Assembly (NCBI GenBank): GCA_023260815.1
Contig: JALQUE010000093.1
Span: 1-6,271 of the forward strand
Direction: 5' to 3'
From: Roseovarius sp.
GTDB lineage: Bacteria; Pseudomonadota; Alphaproteobacteria; Rhodobacterales; Rhodobacteraceae
DNA: 6,271 nucleotides
Shown: in pieces, positions 5,724 to 6,271 of the stretch
Position numbering within the stretch: position 1 is the stretch's first letter
How the letters are laid out: every line of letters begins with the position of its first letter
Notes under the pieces: model-generated
Told to the model about the DNA's origin: nothing
What the model saw: the letters and a program-made list of their open reading frames with translations, nothing else
The model's database searches: none
Translations under genes and position numbers: made by a program

Positions 5724-6271
5724 ATGAGTATCGAGTATGTGACTCGCTCCAATGCGGGCGACTTGGTTCGTGATGCAGTTGCAATTGGCAACGACGTCAC
5801 GATTATTCCGGTCGGCAACGATCAGGAAATTTCCTTCAATCTCAGACAGTTCGAGGTAGAAGCTTATCGTCGTCACGGCTCCGCGCTCGAGATGACATTG
5901 GCGGATGGCCGCGTCATCCTGCTTGATGGATATTTCAACTCGGCCGGCGTGCCCCAGTCGCGTCTTTTCATCAGCGCGGATGGCTATCTTAACGAAGTCA
6001 CCCTGATCGAAGGAAAGCAGGGCGCTCTTTATGCGCAGTATGGCCCGACCGAGATGTGGGGCAAATGGAGCCCTTCGGAAGACCTGATCTTTCTCGACAG
6101 CGCCGAAATCATCATGCCGGCCGGCGAGGCGGGCGAGGAAACCGTCTCGATGCTCGGCGCTGGCCTTCTGGGCGGTGCGGGCCTTCTGGGTGGCGCGGGC
6201 GCAGGCGCCGCGGGCCTGGCGGCCTCGGCCGTTGCGGCGGGCGTGGTCGCGGGCGGCATCGGCGGCAGTGA
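5724..6271 (+). CDS. N-terminus of a probable BapA-type type I-secreted adhesin (3' truncated)
   Basis: The frame opens at ATG 5724, just after an in-frame TAG at 5709-5711, and runs unbroken to the window end: 182 residues plus two bases. Residues about 20-130 form a beta-rich domain with the pattern LEMTLADGRVILLDGYF, then RLFISADG and WSPSEDLIFLDSAEII, which resembles the BapA/LapF prefix-like domain at the N-terminus of giant repeat adhesins. Residues 142-181 are a Gly/Ala-rich hydrophobic stretch, including a GLLGGA duplication, of the sort that follows this prefix and is thought to hold such proteins in the secretion channel. No classical signal peptide is present, consistent with type I secretion through a C-terminal signal, which is not visible. 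Ig-like or VCBS repeats would be expected downstream. The ribosome binding site is weak (GAG 5711-5713). The first codons are less GC-biased than the rest. An uncharacterised membrane-anchored protein is the alternative. Confidence 0.65.
   Translation, partial: MSIEYVTRSNAGDLVRDAVAIGNDVTIIPVGNDQEISFNLRQFEVEAYRRHGSALEMTLADGRVILLDGYFNSAGVPQSRLFISADGYLNEVTLIEGKQGALYAQYGPTEMWGKWSPSEDLIFLDSAEIIMPAGEAGEETVSMLGAGLLGGAGLLGGAGAGAAGLAASAVAAGVVAGGIGGS
6162..6197 (+). repeat. 18-bp tandem duplication in the adhesin hydrophobic segment
   Basis: GGCCTTCTGGGCGGTGCG (6162-6179) is repeated immediately at 6180-6197 with two silent differences. Each copy encodes GLLGGA. The silent changes suggest an old or selected duplication rather than a fresh slippage event. 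Confidence 0.8.

Overview
The window looks like a chromosomal segment of a high-GC alphaproteobacterium, most likely from the Rhodobacterales (Roseobacter, Rhodobacter or Paracoccus relatives). Three things point there: protein sequences that fit that group, the order corC - lnt - metK - trmB, and a compact RNA element directly before metK that matches the SAM/SAH riboswitch, a class reported from Rhodobacterales metK leaders. The taxonomic call is an inference from family knowledge; no search was run.

Layout. Bases 1-418 (+) are the 3' end of a CorC/YbeX-type CBS-domain gene. It overlaps by 8 bases the start of lnt (411-2036, +), the apolipoprotein N-acyltransferase, whose catalytic residues are intact but which carries two in-frame 12-bp tandem repeats. 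A short leader (2037-2123) holds a candidate promoter and the SAM/SAH riboswitch, followed by metK (2124-3302, +). A perfect 12-bp hairpin follows metK. A strongly structured leader then precedes trmB (3477-4190, +), the tRNA (guanine-N7) methyltransferase. argE (4217-5380, -) converges on trmB across 26 bases, with a hairpin that contains the argE stop codon. A 343-base divergent intergenic region, AT-richer at its right end, separates argE from the start of a gene (5724 to the window end, +) that looks like the N-terminus of a large BapA-type secreted adhesin. Its visible part is a small beta-rich prefix domain followed by a Gly/Ala-rich hydrophobic segment.

How they work together. corC and lnt belong to the conserved ybeZ-ybeY-ybeX-lnt neighbourhood and act in the cell envelope. 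metK makes S-adenosylmethionine (SAM), and the riboswitch should shut off metK translation when SAM or SAH is abundant. TrmB uses SAM. ArgE belongs to arginine biosynthesis and appears unrelated in function. The adhesin start marks a change to surface or biofilm functions.

Most of the window is conserved housekeeping DNA, and I found no convincing wholly new system. The parts most worth a second look are the riboswitch and its promoter geometry, the lnt repeats, the folded trmB leader and the adhesin N-terminus.
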